Under the pieces are notes generated by a model. That model made no database searches. It saw only the letters and a program-made list of their open reading frames with translations, and had not been told where the DNA came from. 64,000 nt of DNA from Verrucomicrobia bacterium Tous-C9LFEB (GTDB lineage Bacteria; Verrucomicrobiota; Verrucomicrobiia; Methylacidiphilales; UBA1321). Below, piece after piece: positions 36,299-45,030 of the stretch. Made by a program: the position numbers and the translations under genes. How positions within the stretch are numbered: the first letter of the stretch is position 1; every line of letters starts with the position of its first letter. The DNA lies in NCBI GenBank assembly GCA_002304345.1, contig NEUU01000005.1:1-64000 (forward strand). Direction: 5' to 3'.

Positions 36299-37213
36299 AT
36301 GCCTCCTAAAAAATCTCCGCACGCCGCGGTCGAACCGGTCGTCATCCCACAACCCAAGAAGGGTGCAAAAATCCGGCTCGGGGCGCATACGTCCATTTCC
36401 GGCGGCGTGGCGGAATCGATTCCGCGCGCGGTGGCCATGGGCTTCACTGCGGCCCAAATCTTCGTTAAAAATAACAAGCAATGGTTCGCGCCCGACTTGA
36501 ACCCGGAGGACATCAAACTCTTTCGCGACCGTCAGGAAGCCGCCGATCTGGTCGTCTTCGGACATAATTCGTACCTCGTCAATCCCGGCAGCCCGAAGGA
36601 CGATGTGTTCGATACCTCGGTGAAATCGCTCGCGGCGGAACTCCTCCGCGCGGATGCCCTCGGCCTGCCCTTTCTCGTGATGCATCCGGGCAGTCACGGC
36701 GGCACGGGCGAAGAAGCCGGGCTCAAGCGTGTGGTCGAGGGACTCGATCTCGTGCTGAAGGCGACGCCCAAAGTGAAGACCAAGCTCGCGCTGGAAAACA
36801 CCGCCGGGCAGGGCTCCTGTTTGGGTCAGAAATTCGAGCACCTTGCCTATCTGTTGAACCATGTCAGCCTGCCGGAACGTTTCGGCGTCTGCCTGGATAC
36901 AGCTCACTTGCTGGAAGCCGGTTACGACATTCGCGACGAAAAGAATTACACTACCACCTTTGCGGAATTCGAGCGCGTCATCGGCAAACAATGGCTGCTC
37001 GGTTTTCACCTCAACGATTCCAAGACGCCGCTGGGCTCGCGGGTGGATCGCCACGAGAATCTCGGCGAGGGCCATGTGGGACTCGAAACCTTCCGCTTTG
37101 TCCTGCAGGACAAACGCTGGCGCGACATCCCAAAAGTACTCGAAACGCCGAAGAGTGAAGATATGCACGAAGATGTAGACAACCTTAAAAAAATTTGCCC
37201 ATTCATTAATTAG
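36299..37213 (+). CDS. nfo: Endonuclease IV (AP endonuclease)
   Basis: 304 residues. TIM-barrel with three metals that cuts at abasic sites in base-excision repair. Seen: RLGAHTSISGG, VFGHNSYLVN, LVMHPGSHGG, LALENTAGQG, VCLDTAHLLEAGYD, GFHLNDSKTPLGSRVDRHEN, VLETP. An N-terminal extension of about 24 residues (PPKKSPHAAVEP) precedes the normal family start; no other start codon is available. No Shine-Dalgarno is visible because the inverted repeat reaches the ATG. Confidence 0.95.
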   Translation: MPPKKSPHAAVEPVVIPQPKKGAKIRLGAHTSISGGVAESIPRAVAMGFTAAQIFVKNNKQWFAPDLNPEDIKLFRDRQEAADLVVFGHNSYLVNPGSPKDDVFDTSVKSLAAELLRADALGLPFLVMHPGSHGGTGEEAGLKRVVEGLDLVLKATPKVKTKLALENTAGQGSCLGQKFEHLAYLLNHVSLPERFGVCLDTAHLLEAGYDIRDEKNYTTTFAEFERVIGKQWLLGFHLNDSKTPLGSRVDRHENLGEGHVGLETFRFVLQDKRWRDIPKVLETPKSEDMHEDVDNLKKICPFIN

Positions 37214-37278
37214 ACTACTAATGCTTTTTAAAAAAAATTAAGTAGCACGGGTCACTGTTCCGAATTAACATTAGTGCT

Positions 37279-37623
37279 ATGAGCAAGCCCAAGATTATTG
37301 CCTATTTAAAACCTCATTGCGGCTGGAGCAAAGGTGTCCGCGCCGTATTGAGCAAGTATGACTTGCCCTTTGAGGATCGCGACATCTGGAACGATCCGAT
37401 GCAACGGCTCGAAATGATCCAGAAGAGCGGTCAGGAGCTTTCCCCCTGTGTGGAGATCGACGGCAAGATGTTGCCCGATATCAGCGGTGAGGAAGTCGAA
37501 GCCTATATGATCAATGCGGGCATCGTGAGCAAAAGCCACGCGCCCGTCGAAGTGCCGATCAATCAGGCCTGCTCCGACCATGGTGAACCCCAGGGAACTC
37601 CAATTTCTCTCCGGCAGTCCTGA
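37279..37623 (+). CDS. Glutaredoxin-like protein with a single-Cys CGWS site
   Basis: 114 residues, thioredoxin fold: PKIIAYLKPHCGWSKGVRAV with CGWS in place of the dithiol CPxC or monothiol CGFS, the cis-Pro region ELSPCVEIDGKML and the SGEEVEAYM helix. One active-site Cys plus two others. Probably a monothiol glutaredoxin-type protein. It lies 6 bp before the SirB1 gene and is likely co-transcribed. Confidence 0.85.
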   Translation: MSKPKIIAYLKPHCGWSKGVRAVLSKYDLPFEDRDIWNDPMQRLEMIQKSGQELSPCVEIDGKMLPDISGEEVEAYMINAGIVSKSHAPVEVPINQACSDHGEPQGTPISLRQS

Positions 37624-37629
37624 TTTTCC

Positions 37630-38454
37630 ATGAACCAAACGCAACAGCGGGCGCTCGTAGCGTTGCTGGAAGAAGGCGACGCCGGTACGGTGGCTCTCGT
37701 TAAAAAGGAGCTGATCCTGGCGGGTCCCGCGCGTTTGGAGGAATATCAAAAACTGCTGAGCTCCAGCGGCACCGTCGCTTCCCGCCATCTGCGGGAAGTG
37801 ATCACCCAGATCGAGGAGGCCCAGAATCTGGGCAACATCTCGCGCGGTCTGGCCAAGCTGAAAACTTACTCGCAGTTGGAAGAACTCTGCTGGGATCTGA
37901 CGCGCTCCGATCAAGCCGGGTTCGACGGCGGTCCCTACTCGCGCCAACTCGATGCGTGGGCCGAAGCGCTCAGCGCCTACCTCGCCAAGGGCGCGACGGT
38001 CGAGGAACAAGTCCGCGCGCTCACGCGCTTTCTCGCCTATGAGCAGCGGCTCACGGGCAATCACCACGATTATTATCACCCGCGGAATTGTTATCTGCCG
38101 TGGGTCATCGAATTTCGCCAAGGTCTGCCGATCACGCTGACGTTGATTTATATTCTCGTCGGACGCCGGGTCGGCCTCGAAGTGGAAGGCATCAACGCAC
38201 CCGGTCACTTTCTCGCCAAGCTCGGGCCGATCATTTTCGATCCCTACTACAGCGGCCGCATCATCACCGAAGGCGAATGGGAACGCATGGCGCTGGAGGT
38301 GTCCGATTCGCAACGCCCCTTCCTGAGCAAACCGTGCACGCCGCTCCAGATGGTGCACCGGTTGCTGATCAATTTGCGCAACGCCTACATCAAGCGCAAT
38401 GATACGAAGAACCAGCAGCGGTTGGATCATTATCTCGCCGTGCTGCAGCACTAG
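37630..38454 (+). CDS. SirB1-family transglutaminase-like protein
   Basis: 274 residues. The C-terminal two-thirds match the SirB1/transglut_core2 family (VRALTRFLAYEQRLTGNHHD, YYHPRNCYLPWVIEFRQGLP, GRRVGLEVEGINAPGHFLAK with the His and Asp-rich FDPYYSGR). Enzymatic activity of the family is unproven. Coupled to the glutaredoxin-like gene. Confidence 0.9.
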   Translation: MNQTQQRALVALLEEGDAGTVALVKKELILAGPARLEEYQKLLSSSGTVASRHLREVITQIEEAQNLGNISRGLAKLKTYSQLEELCWDLTRSDQAGFDGGPYSRQLDAWAEALSAYLAKGATVEEQVRALTRFLAYEQRLTGNHHDYYHPRNCYLPWVIEFRQGLPITLTLIYILVGRRVGLEVEGINAPGHFLAKLGPIIFDPYYSGRIITEGEWERMALEVSDSQRPFLSKPCTPLQMVHRLLINLRNAYIKRNDTKNQQRLDHYLAVLQH

Positions 38455-38509
38455 CCGGCTGCTGAAAGAGTCTTCCCAGTTCGCATGATAGCTGCTTTGA
38501 AGAGAAAGC

Positions 38510-38737
38510 ATGCGAGGACACATAGGAGCGCAGCCGGAGTTTATTAGTTTGATCAATGTAACTTGATCGGTCGGGAGCATCCGATCCGGCGCATCAAAAA
38601 GAGGATGGACGAGGTATTGGCGAAGATGGGTCAAAACAGTCGGAGGCTGCAGGAAGAGCCGCTATCGTGGAGTCGCTCGAACCCATGCCCCTCCCTTAAC
38701 CTCCTGCGCATGGCCAAACTCCAACTGGCCACCTAAG
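38510..38737 (+). pseudogene. IS5/IS1182-type transposase remnant
   Basis: Reading MRGHIGAQPEFISLINVT, then after a 1 bp frameshift LIGREHPIRRIKKRMDEVLA, gives the conserved transposase N-terminus (usual form QPEF.SLI.LE.LVP.DHPLR.I...VD..L). It runs almost directly into LNLLRMAKLQLAT, which looks like the C-terminal helix of the same enzymes. The catalytic core is missing, so this is an internally deleted, frameshifted relic. The rest of 38455-38862 shows nothing else. Confidence 0.55.
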
Positions 38738-38862
38738 AGCCTGGTGCCGCCGCAAGGGGATCATTGGGCAAAAATGAGCGCGCAGTTCCTCTGCCGTCGG
38801 TCTCTCTACTTCGAAAAACTCATTCCAAAATCACGGCACACCCAAAAATGCCACTTCTTCAT

Positions 38863-39024
38863 CTAGATCGAACGATGCCGCGTGATCCAGGAGACGAGAG
38901 CGAGGGCGAGAAAGACGACGAAGCAGACTTGCGCCAGCCATGCCGCGGTTCCCGCGATGCCACTGAATCCCAAGACCGCCGCGATCAAGGCGATGACCAG
39001 AAATGTAACCACATAACTTAACAT
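38863..39024 (-). CDS. DUF1328-family small membrane protein
   Basis: 53 residues (MLSYVVTFLVIALIAAVLGF, then SGIAGTAAWLAQVCFVVFLA, ending LALVSWITRHRSI). Two helices with the FxGIAGTAA motif typical of DUF1328. An AAAGGAACC precedes the ATG. It lies just downstream of csbD (30 bp) in the same direction, the usual stress-gene pairing. Confidence 0.9.
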   Translation of the reverse strand: MLSYVVTFLVIALIAAVLGFSGIAGTAAWLAQVCFVVFLALALVSWITRHRSI

Positions 39025-39054
39025 AGCGGTTCCTTTCGTTGTGCGGGAGTTCCC

Positions 39055-39246
39055 TTAGCGAACGTTGTCATCGAAATATTTCTCGATGTCTTCGCGCGCC
39101 TTGCCGGTGCGCTTTTGCACGCGACCGATGAGTTCGTCTTCCTTACCTTCGACATATTTCAGGTCGTCGTCGGTGAGTTCGGCGAAGGCTTGCTTGAGGC
39201 GGCCCTTGATGATGTTCCAATTTCCTTTGGCGATTTGTGCGTTCAT
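39055..39246 (-). CDS. CsbD-family stress protein
   Basis: 63 residues: [20 protein letters not shown], then [20 protein letters not shown], the hallmark sequence of CsbD-like general stress proteins. Start at the ATG preceded by an AAGGAATC stretch. Role unknown; induced by sigma-B or other stress regulators in other phyla. Confidence 0.94.
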   Translation of the reverse strand: MNAQIAKGNWNIIKGRLKQAFAELTDDDLKYVEGKEDELIGRVQKRTGKAREDIEKYFDDNVR

Positions 39247-39611
39247 GACGTGATTCCTTATGGTTTGTTTGTTTTCAACGGGCGACCCAGCAGGTCGCTC
39301 GGGCTTTCTTATCGCGGGGGCCATGCCAATTCGGAGAATCCGAGGTCAAGTAGTTGATGGCACCACGTTTCGAGGAAGTGAGGCGCGCACGAAGCGAGTC
39401 GCGGGCTCCTGCATTCCGCACTAAGAGGATGCGGGCGCGTCGCAATTTGCAGACAGCCGCGCGAAAGTATCGCGCGTCATTCGTGAAGAGCAATCGCTTC
39501 GCTGCCAGCGGATTAAAAGATATCGCCGTCTTGTGGCACGGCGTTAGCCCCAAGAAGAATGACAGCAAACACAGAACTCACATTTGAAACCCAGTTTGAA
39601 AGGACGCTTCT

Positions 39612-40109
39612 ATGGCTATCTCAGAACAACAAATTCCTCCCTATCGACAAATCGGCGCGCTGTTCAAGGACCCCGAGGAGGCGCAACGCGCGGTGGATGA
39701 ACTCGTGTCGGAGGGATTTTCCCGCCACGACATCTTCATGAGCACGGAGCAATATCTCAAGGACGTGCCGGAGGTGCGGCAGCGGGCGCTGCGCGAGGGC
39801 GGTTACGTCGAGGAGGACGTGCTCTACTTTGACAAGGAATTGGCGGACGGCAAAACGCTGGTCTCCGTGGGCCATGTCCGCGAAGAGCAATGCGGCACGG
39901 TCATTCACATTCTCAACAAGAACGGTTCCCACTATGACCCGGATGGCACGCGCAACGTGCGCGATGATGTCGTGGGCATGACCACGGGCGCGTTGATCGG
40001 TGCGGCGGTGGGGGCAGTGCTCGGTGGCCCGATCGGCGCGGCCGTGGGCGAAGTGGGCGGTGGCGTCATCGGCGGTGCACTGGGCACCGTGAAAGAGGAA
40101 TCGGAATAG
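39612..40109 (+). CDS. General-stress-17M-like protein with Gly-zipper tail
   Basis: 165 residues. An N-terminal domain like YflT/GS17M (IGALFKDPEEAQRAVDELVS, GFSRHDIFMS) is followed by a C-terminal membrane-active glycine-zipper segment (TTGALIGAAVGAVLGGPIGA...GGGVIGGALG). Probably an envelope-stress protein. The spacer 39247-39611 before it has no gene or repeat that I recognise. Confidence 0.82.
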   Translation: MAISEQQIPPYRQIGALFKDPEEAQRAVDELVSEGFSRHDIFMSTEQYLKDVPEVRQRALREGGYVEEDVLYFDKELADGKTLVSVGHVREEQCGTVIHILNKNGSHYDPDGTRNVRDDVVGMTTGALIGAAVGAVLGGPIGAAVGEVGGGVIGGALGTVKEESE

Positions 40110-40181
40110 CTTTCTCTCCCGAAGCGATGCGCGCCCTACAGACGAGGCAGGTGACTGCCTTGTCTGTACGCGGAGCGCGGA

Positions 40182-41570
40182 TCAGCGAACCGAGGGATTG
40201 CTGAGTTTCTCGCCCAGATAATTGGCGACCTGGCGCAGCTTTTCGTCGGACTGCATCTTCGTCTCGATGGTACGGCAGGCGTGCAGGACGGTGCCGTGAT
40301 CGCGACCGCCAAAGGCGTCGCCGATTTCATTGAGCGAAGAACTCGTCAGCTTGCGGCTCAGGTACATGGCGAGCTGGCGCGGCAGGGCGATATTCGCCGG
40401 GCGACGTTTGCTGGTCATGTCGGCGAGACGAATGTCGTACGTCTCGGCGACCTTGCGCTGGATGCTGTCGATATTGACGGTCTGCTGGCCTTCCTGTTGG
40501 AGAAGGTCCTTCAGCAACACTTCGGCTTGCGGGACGGTGATGCTCTTGCCGTGCAGGGAGGCGAACGCGGCCACGCGGGTCAGCGCGCCTTCGAGGCGGC
40601 GGACGTTGCTCTTGACCTTCTCCGCGATGTAGCGGAGCACGTCGTCGGCAAGCTTTTCCGGCATGGTGGAAAGCTTGTGGCGCAGGATCGCGATGCGGGT
40701 TTCCAAATCGGGCGGCTGCAGTTCCGCGGTCAGACCCCATTCGAAGCGCGAGATGAGGCGCTTTTCCAAGCTGGCGATTTCATTGGGGGGCGAATCGCTG
40801 GTGAGAATGATCTGCTTGCTGCCGTCGAAGAGGCAGTTGAAGGTGTGGAAGAATTCCTGCTGGGTGCTGTCCTTGCCGGCGAGGAACTGGATGTCGTCGA
40901 TCATGAGGACATCGACCTGGCGGTAGCTCTTGCGGAATTTGGTGAGTTCGCCGTGCTGAAGCGCCGCGATGTACTCGTTGGTGAATTGCTCGGAGGTGAC
41001 GTAGAGCACGCGGAGGTGCTTTTTGTTTTGCAGGATGGAGTGACCGATGGCCTGCATCAAGTGCGTCTTGCCGAGACCGACCCGGCCGTGGAGGAACAAG
41101 GGATTGTAGCTGCGGGCGGGTGCCTTGGCGACCTGCTCGGCGGCGGCGTGGGCGAACTGGTTGTTGATGCCGACGACGAAAGAGTCAAACGTGTTGCGCT
41201 GGTTGAGACCGTGGCGCGCCGAAGAGACGGGCGTGGGGCGGATCTTCTCCTCTTCCACGACGGGGGCGGCAACGGGAACTTCCACCGGGCCAGCCGTGGC
41301 GGCGGGCTTCTTGGTGTTGAAGGCGATCTTCACCGGAATCTCCAGCACGCGCGAGGCGACGGCGGTGAGCTGCTGCAGGTAGTTCTCTTCGATCCAGTAT
41401 TGATAGATCGTGTTCTCCGCGTGAAGCGTGAGGGTGCTGTTGGCGAAACTTTCGGCGCGAAGTGGGGTGAACCAACGGTTGACCGCATCGAGCGATACAA
41501 CCTGTTGTAATTCAGCGCAAATACGTTGCCATGTATCGCCAAGATGAAGATTTGTTAGTGCGTTATTCAC
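40182..41570 (-). CDS. dnaA: Chromosomal replication initiator protein DnaA
   Basis: 462 residues. Domain I (TWQRICAELQQVVSLDAVNR), a variable linker, the AAA+ domain with Walker A LHGRVGLGKTH and Walker B LMIDDIQFLAGK, SRFEWGL (Arg finger), and domain IV GGRDHGTVLHACRTI, the DnaA-box-binding signature. It starts with GTG at 41570, which lies inside a TTATTCACA DnaA box, implying autoregulation. dnaN and recF are not adjacent. Confidence 0.97.
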   Translation of the reverse strand: MNNALTNLHLGDTWQRICAELQQVVSLDAVNRWFTPLRAESFANSTLTLHAENTIYQYWIEENYLQQLTAVASRVLEIPVKIAFNTKKPAATAGPVEVPVAAPVVEEEKIRPTPVSSARHGLNQRNTFDSFVVGINNQFAHAAAEQVAKAPARSYNPLFLHGRVGLGKTHLMQAIGHSILQNKKHLRVLYVTSEQFTNEYIAALQHGELTKFRKSYRQVDVLMIDDIQFLAGKDSTQQEFFHTFNCLFDGSKQIILTSDSPPNEIASLEKRLISRFEWGLTAELQPPDLETRIAILRHKLSTMPEKLADDVLRYIAEKVKSNVRRLEGALTRVAAFASLHGKSITVPQAEVLLKDLLQQEGQQTVNIDSIQRKVAETYDIRLADMTSKRRPANIALPRQLAMYLSRKLTSSSLNEIGDAFGGRDHGTVLHACRTIETKMQSDEKLRQVANYLGEKLSNPSVR

Positions 41571-41790
41571 AAGTTATTCACAGGCTGTAAAGGGCTATGA
41601 GAGAGATCGGATGATTATCCATTTTTCCACTAGATATCTTTAAATGCGTCATAAGATATTCACTGTGAGGCCCTTGCGGTTCCCATTTTCTCCCTATTGT
41701 ACGACTTTGAAAATCAAATCTTTCACGCACGCTCTTTAAGCGCCCTGAAAGACCTGAGTTGCTGCCAATTATTCACTACACGCTCCGGCG
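41560..41790. other. Probable replication origin (oriC)
   Basis: Upstream of dnaA there are two TTATTCACA boxes in direct repeat (41563-41571, 41574-41582), TTATCCATT (41615), and TTATTCACT (41769); another TGTGGATAC lies at 41975. The sequence between is AT-rich compared with its surroundings (for example 41620-41665). The position beside dnaA supports an origin. The remainder of 41791-42320 has no recognisable gene. Confidence 0.68.
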
Positions 41791-42321
41791 ACCGGAAAGC
41801 GCCCACTGAAAGTTTGGCGGCGGAGGGTCAAATTAGGATTCCGATTGTTGCTTCGCAAGATAAATGCACGACTTCGATCAACATTTTCTTTTGATTTAGA
41901 GTTGACGCGCGAAATCCAGAGGAGCTTTGCGGGACTGGCTTGTTTGCAACGAAATAGAGCATGAAATTTCCTGATGTGGATACGAGAAAATTAGTGACAA
42001 TGATTTGGCGAAAGTTTTTCCAGGTGAATTTCCGGTGAAAAACGTGCGCCACAAAATGCGGAACGCCACGCCGAGTGGCGCCGTGTCTGGACAGCGTTTC
42101 TTCGTGCCCGGCCCTGTCTCGAGTGGAAAGATGTTGTCGCACGAGGTGTATCGAGGGAAGTCCGTCATGCAGGTAGTAAAGCACAAATCCGCCGCGAGCG
42201 TTTGCGTTAGGTGAGCTACGTTGGCTAGATGTGCGATATTTTTGCGGAGAGTGGAAGAATTTCTCGCCTAGGCACTCAAGGGAAGATGGTTTTCGTGTTC
42301 AAAAAAACCTTTGCCCCTTAG

Positions 42322-42450
42322 CCCGATCCCTCGACTGCGCTCGGGATGACCCGCGTAACGCTGGACCCGGCAGTTGATTTGCTCCGCAAATCGCTTTCAA
42401 GACAGTCGCGTTTCACACTCCGTCATCCCGAGCGTAGTCGAGGGATCGGG
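42322..42450. repeat. Diverged family A-like element
   Basis: 129 bp with 29 bp terminal inverted repeats, one mismatch: CCCGATCCCTCGACTGCGCT... and ...GCGTAGTCGAGGGATCGGG. Built like the family A elements but with altered ends. An internal GTAACGCTGGACCC fragment resembles family C. Confidence 0.75.
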
Positions 42451-42502
42451 CAAGGGGGCCGTCAAACTTGAGCGGTAATACAAGGCACAGATATTTCTGC
42501 GT

Positions 42503-42532
42503 TGTAGGGCAGGTTCTGTGAACCGCCCTACA
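42503..42532. repeat. Short family B palindrome
   Basis: TGTAGGGCAGGTTC-TGT-GAACCGCCCTACA, a minimal single-hairpin version. The sequence up to 42810 is a mosaic of similar GC palindromes (for example GGCGGCACCGGGTGCCGCC) without a plausible gene. Confidence 0.7.
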
Positions 42533-42810
42533 GGATGAGTTCTGGAGTGAAATCCCTACTCGTTAGTCATCCTCTTGATAGTGGTGATTCCTGCTCGTGG
42601 AAATCACCGTTGCCGGGAACCCCTGTGTGGAAGCTTGCGCCCGCCGAAGCCACCGGCTTCGGCTACAACGGAGGTCCTGCTCGAGACAAACCTTACGGGA
42701 GCACAGCGCCACGCAGAGCAACATGACGTGGCATGCACAATAGCGGCGGCACCGGGTGCCGCCACTAATCTACCCTCAACACTTCCACGCGTGGCGAAGC
42801 GTTACGGGGT

Positions 42811-42825
42811 CCAGCGTCACGCTGG
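42811..42825. repeat. Family C repeat abutting the dehydratase stop codon
   Basis: CCAGCGTCACGCTGG begins at the base immediately after the TAA stop of the enolase-superfamily gene (42828-42826, minus strand). Confidence 0.75.
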
Positions 42826-44154
42826 TTAGCTCCATTGGCGGTCGTTGGCCCATTCCTTGTCCCACTGTTCGGTGGAGCCCCACGCTTCGGGGAAGTCGGG
42901 ATGGATTTTCTCGGCAATGAGTTCTTCGTTGAGCGATTCGATGCCGAGGCCGGGGGCGTTGGGGACCTGAATGTAGCCATTCTGGATGAGCGGCTTGGGC
43001 AGGCCCTTGACGAGGTCTTCCCACCAGGGGACGTCGACGGAGTGGACTTCGAGGGCGAGGAAGTTGTTCGTGGCGGCGGCGACGTGGACGGCGGCCATGC
43101 AGGCGATGGGACTTTCGGCCATGTGGATGGCCATGGCGACGCCGTATTCTTCGGCCATGTCGCCGATCTTCTTGGTCTCGAGGATGCCGCCGGTGCTGAG
43201 GACGTCGGGGTGGACGACGGAGATGCCGCGGCTCTCGAAGAGGGGCTTGAAGCTGCTCTTGAGGTACATGTCCTCACCGGTGCACATGGGTACGGTGGTG
43301 GCGTTGGCGAGGCTGACGTATTGATTCGTCATCTGCCACGGGACGGGGTCTTCCATCCACGCGAGGTTGAAGCGTTCGAGGCGCTTGGCGAGTTTGAGGC
43401 AGTCCTCGACCGGGATGTGGCCGACGTGATCGATGGCGAGCGGGATCTCGTAGCCGATGACTTCGCGGACGTCGGCCATGTATTGCTCGAGAAAATCGAG
43501 GCCCTTCTCGGTGAGATGAATGCCGGTGAAGGGATGGGCGGTGCTGAAGAGTTCATACGCTTCGCCGCGCATGGCGCGGGGATCAATGGAGCCGTGGGGC
43601 GTGCTGAAGACGGTGCGCTTGTACTCGCGCATCTTCTCGAGGAAACCGAGCGGCGCGGAGAGGCAGCCGGGTTTGTCGATGAGGAGCTCGAGGCCGAGAT
43701 CCATCTTGAGGAAGGTGAAGCCGGAGTCCATGCGTTCCTTGAGCGCCTTGCCCATGTCGCGGCCGCCGCCTTCGGAATCGGTGTCGCAGTAGATGCGGAT
43801 CTGGTCGCGGAATTTACCGCCGAGCAATTGCCAGACGGGGACGCCCCACGCCTTGCCGGCGAGATCCCAGAGCGCGACCTCGATGCCGGAGACGCCGCCG
43901 CCCTGGCGGGAGGGGCCGCCGAATTGTTTGATGCGGTTGAAAATGCGTTCCACGTTGCAGGGATTGGCGCCGATGATGCGGCTCTTGAGCATGGCGGCGT
44001 AGGTGCGGCTGGAGGCGTCGCGGACTTCGCCGTAGCCGATGAGGCCCTGATTGGTGTAGAGCTTGATGAGGGTGCAACGCTTGGGGGCGCCGTCGATGTC
44101 GGCGAAGCGCATGTCGGTGATTTTGAGCGTGGAGGGATCGATTTTCGTATTCAT
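42826..44154 (-). CDS. Enolase-superfamily (mandelate racemase-type) sugar-acid dehydratase
   Basis: 442 residues. N-terminal capping domain (RCTLIKLYTNQGLIGYGEVR) and TIM-barrel (GGGVSGIEVALWDLAGKAWG, LAIDHVGHIPVEDCLKLAKR, LAWMEDPVPW, MCTGEDMYLKSSF, VVHPDVLSTGGI, AIHMAESPIACMAAVH), giving Asp and Glu metal ligands and a terminal-strand His. Likely dehydrates an aldonate or uronate-type sugar acid; exact substrate not readable. It is divergent from an IclR regulator. The start was set at the ATG MNTKIDPST. Confidence 0.88.
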   Translation of the reverse strand: MNTKIDPSTLKITDMRFADIDGAPKRCTLIKLYTNQGLIGYGEVRDASSRTYAAMLKSRIIGANPCNVERIFNRIKQFGGPSRQGGGVSGIEVALWDLAGKAWGVPVWQLLGGKFRDQIRIYCDTDSEGGGRDMGKALKERMDSGFTFLKMDLGLELLIDKPGCLSAPLGFLEKMREYKRTVFSTPHGSIDPRAMRGEAYELFSTAHPFTGIHLTEKGLDFLEQYMADVREVIGYEIPLAIDHVGHIPVEDCLKLAKRLERFNLAWMEDPVPWQMTNQYVSLANATTVPMCTGEDMYLKSSFKPLFESRGISVVHPDVLSTGGILETKKIGDMAEEYGVAMAIHMAESPIACMAAVHVAAATNNFLALEVHSVDVPWWEDLVKGLPKPLIQNGYIQVPNAPGLGIESLNEELIAEKIHPDFPEAWGSTEQWDKEWANDRQWS

Positions 44155-44230
44155 GGGATTGTTTCCTTTGAGGGACGGTCTGATGTTTCCACGATAGGTT
44201 TTGGCTCGCGGCCGCGCAAATCTCATTTGA

Positions 44231-44245
44231 TTGATTCTTTATCAA
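44231..44245. promoter_or_regulatory. Candidate IclR operator
   Basis: TTGAT-TCTTT-ATCAA, a 5 bp-arm palindrome in the 107 bp between the divergent dehydratase and iclR genes, 17 bp before the regulator's ATG. The AT-rich palindromic form suits IclR-type binding sites. Confidence 0.5.
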
Positions 44246-44261
44246 TAGGTATAGTAGTTCC

Positions 44262-44999
44262 ATGGCCACCACTACGATTCCGATCCTCGAAAAAACCGTC
44301 GCGGTGCTCGAAGCGATTTCCACCGCCAAGGACGGAGCGAGCGCGAAGGCGCTGATGCTGAGCCTGAACATTCCCCCGGCGAGTTGCTACCGGATCTTGC
44401 GCACGCTGGGCCGCCATAACTGGATTCGCGAAGAAGGCGACGGTCAATACCGGCTGGCGTTCGGTCTGGCCGCGCTGACCCGGTCCTACGCGGAAACGGA
44501 GCTGCTGCTGCGTCAACTGGAGTTCCCGCTGCGGGCGCTGAGCGACGACACGGGGCTGTCGGTGAAGATCAGCCTGCGCGAGGGGGATTGCGCGGTGACG
44601 GCGCTACGGGCGGATTCGCGCCGCCAGAATGCGATCACCTCACCGATCGGGTCGAAGACGCACCTCGCCCTCGCGGGGGCCGCCGGAGCGGTGCTGCTGG
44701 CGGGATTGCCGCGATTGGAGGCGGAGGAGATTCTCGTGAGCGCCCCGAAGGAATGCTGGGCGAGCTATTCGCGGGAGGCGTTCCGGCAGGATGTGACGCA
44801 GGCGCGCGTGCGGGGGATCAGTCGCGCGCTGGGGAAGTTCCACCCGTCGATCTACGCGCTGGCCGTGCCGCTACGCCTGACGAAGGAGACTGTGGCCGCG
44901 CTGGCGGTGGTGGGCTGGCCGGATGATTTCCAAGGGTCGCGACAAGCCGCGATGGAGAAGAAACTGCGGGCGCATGCGGCAAAGATGCAGCCAGCGTGA
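44262..44999 (+). CDS. IclR-family transcriptional regulator
   Basis: 245 residues: N-terminal winged HTH (ILEKTVAVLEAISTAKDGAS, PPASCYRILRTLGRHNWIRE) and the C-terminal IclR effector domain (GLSVKISLREGDCAVTALRA, AGAAGAVLLAG). Probably controls the divergent sugar-acid dehydratase. Its last two codons and stop (CCA GCG TGA) are supplied by a family C repeat. Confidence 0.93.
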   Translation: MATTTIPILEKTVAVLEAISTAKDGASAKALMLSLNIPPASCYRILRTLGRHNWIREEGDGQYRLAFGLAALTRSYAETELLLRQLEFPLRALSDDTGLSVKISLREGDCAVTALRADSRRQNAITSPIGSKTHLALAGAAGAVLLAGLPRLEAEEILVSAPKECWASYSREAFRQDVTQARVRGISRALGKFHPSIYALAVPLRLTKETVAALAVVGWPDDFQGSRQAAMEKKLRAHAAKMQPA

Positions 45000-45030
45000 T
45001 GCTGGACCCAGTATGACGCATCTGGCGTTA
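44991..45030. repeat. Family C repeat, long form, at the iclR stop
   Basis: CCAGCGTGATGCTGGACCCA then GTATGACGCATCTGGCGTTA, about 40 bp; nearly the same 40 bp occurs in reverse orientation at 52226-52266. The first nine bases form the end of the iclR reading frame. Confidence 0.8.

Noticed and set aside
39354-39587. A 77-codon basic open frame before the GS17M-like gene
   Set aside because: Composition is Arg/Lys-rich without pattern, no Shine-Dalgarno, and it overlaps the csbD promoter region.
42535-42829. Two overlapping open frames of 63 and 84 codons
   Set aside because: They run through a mosaic of palindromic repeats, lack a ribosome site and have no recognisable protein features.
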